From NCBI GenBank assembly GCA_009776305.1, contig WRLY01000002.1:1-64000 (forward strand): a stretch of 64,000 bases of DNA, written 5' to 3'. Below are positions 63,048 through 64,000 of the stretch, piece by piece. How positions within the stretch are numbered: the first letter of the stretch is position 1; every line of letters begins with the position of its first letter. Below the pieces are notes generated by a model. That model was not told where the DNA came from. It saw only the letters and a list, made by a program, of their open reading frames with translations, and ran no database searches. Position numbers and translations under genes: made by a program. The DNA comes from Oscillospiraceae bacterium (GTDB taxonomy: Bacteria > Bacillota > Clostridia > Oscillospirales > Ruminococcaceae).

Positions 63048-63653
63048 TTATACATATAAATTATTTCTGAAAAGTGCTAAACATTCATCAAATTCCCGCA
63101 TAATCAGCTCCATGTCAACCCTTTGACCTTTCGGCATTTCGTTCATGCGTCCTGTAGTGAAATAAAGCAAGAGCTTGGTGACAAGCATAGGGTCAACCCC
63201 CTCTTTGAACCTTGAAAAATCAATCCCCTCAAAATACGGCTGTACATTGAAATTCAACTCGCTTACTGACATAAACTTTTTAATTTCCGACTCTACCTCC
63301 GGGTCGGTTTCAAAAAACATGCACTCCATGAACGACATCATACCGGGGTACTCACTTATTACCTTGAGTTTTATTTCGGAGATAATTCTGATTCGCTTGA
63401 AAAATTCCGTTTCGCCTTTGTCAAGTCTGCTCATAACGCCGCCCGAAATTGCTTCGGCGCAGAATTCAACTAAATAAAGGTAGAGCTTTTTTTTACTGCC
63501 AAAATAATAAAATACCATAGCTTTTGAAATGCCTGCCGTTGCCGCTATATCTGCCGCCGAGGTTTTTTTATAGCCGTTGCGTCCGAAAGAAGAGAGCGCG
63601 GCGTTGATAATGTTTTGCTGTTTTTCGGACGGCAGGTTAAAAAAATGTTTCAA
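63048..63653 (-). CDS. TetR-family repressor
   Basis: About 201 residues. The TetR HTH is IINAALSSFGRNGYKKTSAA then DIAATAGISKAMVFYYFGSK (about 15-53). The ligand-binding domain is all-helical. I chose TTG at 63653, with GGAGGTGATTTT as the ribosome site, over an ATG at 63671 that would contain that site within the coding part. It is the first gene of the exporter operon and faces a symmetrical operator. Confidence 0.88.
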   Translation of the reverse strand: MKHFFNLPSEKQQNIINAALSSFGRNGYKKTSAADIAATAGISKAMVFYYFGSKKKLYLYLVEFCAEAISGGVMSRLDKGETEFFKRIRIISEIKLKVISEYPGMMSFMECMFFETDPEVESEIKKFMSVSELNFNVQPYFEGIDFSRFKEGVDPMLVTKLLLYFTTGRMNEMPKGQRVDMELIMREFDECLALFRNNLYV

Positions 63654-63679
63654 AAAATCACCTCCTCCCAATTAAATCA

Positions 63680-63728
63680 ACCGATTCGGTTTATTTGTTA
63701 TCATTATAACATAATAAACCGAATCGGT
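63680..63728. promoter_or_regulatory. Paired operator of the TetR regulator
   Basis: ACCGATTCGGTTTATT (63680-63695) and AATAAACCGAATCGGT (63713-63728) are a perfect 16-bp inverted pair. Each half contains the smaller palindrome ACCGAWTCGGT. It lies just upstream of the regulator gene, so the repressor likely binds here and controls its own operon. Confidence 0.85.
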
Positions 63729-63763
63729 CAATGGGGTTTCGGAAAATTTTTCAAAAATATAAA

Positions 63764-64000
63764 TTATATCTTCCACTCAGGCAAAACCCCGAATTCCCTC
63801 AAAACTATCGCCGTCCTCGCGAGCGGCAAGCCCATAACGTTGAAATAATCGCCGCGTATCCCCTTAACCAAAAGTGCGCCTTTTTCCTGTATGCCGTAAG
63901 CGCCCGCCTTGTCAAAAGGTTCGCCGGTTTTTATATAAGAAGTTATTTCATAATCCGAGAGAACATGAAATTCTACCGAGGTGCGCCCGAAAAACGAGCG
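63764..64000 (-). CDS. maf: Maf-family nucleotide pyrophosphatase, C-terminal part
   Basis: Seventy-eight codons at the window edge, reading off the right end. They contain the Maf C-terminal motifs: GRTSVEFHVLSDYEI, then TGEPFDKAGAYGIQEKGAL and GIRGDYFNVMGLPLA. Maf proteins hydrolyse non-canonical nucleoside triphosphates (m7GTP, UTP or dTTP type). The N-terminus with the start lies outside the window. Confidence 0.93.
   Translation of the reverse strand, partial: RSFFGRTSVEFHVLSDYEITSYIKTGEPFDKAGAYGIQEKGALLVKGIRGDYFNVMGLPLARTAIVLREFGVLPEWKI

Overview
The window looks like a chromosomal segment of a Gram-positive anaerobe in the Clostridia, probably near the Oscillospirales/Ruminococcaceae. 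This is inferred from gene content and order, not from a marker search. The clues are the order remA-gmk-priA-def-fmt-yugP-rsmB-rlmN-prpC-prkC-rsgA, a PASTA-domain kinase, the glgB-glgC-glgD trio, DnaD/DnaI-type primosome genes, consensus sigma-A promoters (TTGACA-17-TATAAT) and strong AAGGAGG ribosome sites.

Layout. 1-0.4 kb: start of a secreted Ig-like (BIG2) protein. 0.6-13 kb, minus strand: housekeeping run for ribosome maturation, Ser/Thr phospho-signalling, rRNA methylation, formyl-Met processing, replication restart and GMP synthesis, with a fragment of a SnoaL-like gene upstream of remA. 13.3-17.6 kb, minus: mntP, tgt, a phosphoribosyltransferase, a lipoprotein and galM. 18.0-22.9 kb, plus: glycogen synthesis; GlgB carries an unusual histone-H1-like Lys/Ala/Pro tail. 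23.0-25.4 kb: a membrane GGDEF protein and a solitary trpA.

25.4-42 kb is an accessory region. It holds phage remnants (amidase, holin, a truncated tail gpD-like gene), a tRNA-Gln, a divergent XRE regulator/51-residue protein pair, ADP-ribosylglycohydrolase, a DUF262/GmrSD-type nuclease, DUF503 and SDR genes, a DUF1016 nuclease overlapping a large serine recombinase, HicAB, a 302-bp duplicated fragment of the DUF1016/recombinase junction, and a BcgI-like restriction-modification operon. That operon continues into a predicted winged-helix/PD-(D/E)xK protein and a broken protein-kinase gene. The recombinase is frameshifted next to a perfect 20-bp-arm palindrome.

42-46.8 kb: two half-size TSUP transporter genes, a structured RNA candidate, a DUF1292 gene, then about 1.06 kb with no credible ORF. 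That stretch has its own promoter (TTGACT-17-TAATAT) and a strong terminator, is very purine-rich, and contains 13 tandem mini-hairpins with mostly GNRA-type loops at 17-nt spacing. It is the best candidate in the window for something undescribed: a long structured noncoding RNA just upstream of dnaD-dnaI.

46.9-56.4 kb, plus: polyamine genes. A SpeA-type decarboxylase and agmatinase would make putrescine. Two complete routes to spermidine follow: SpeD/SpeE and carboxynorspermidine dehydrogenase/decarboxylase. 56.5-60.4 kb: an Mrp-type cation/proton antiporter operon (E-F-G-A'/B-C-D) without a full-length mrpA. 60.5-63.7 kb, minus: an ABC-2 exporter with its TetR regulator and a symmetrical operator. 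The window ends inside maf.
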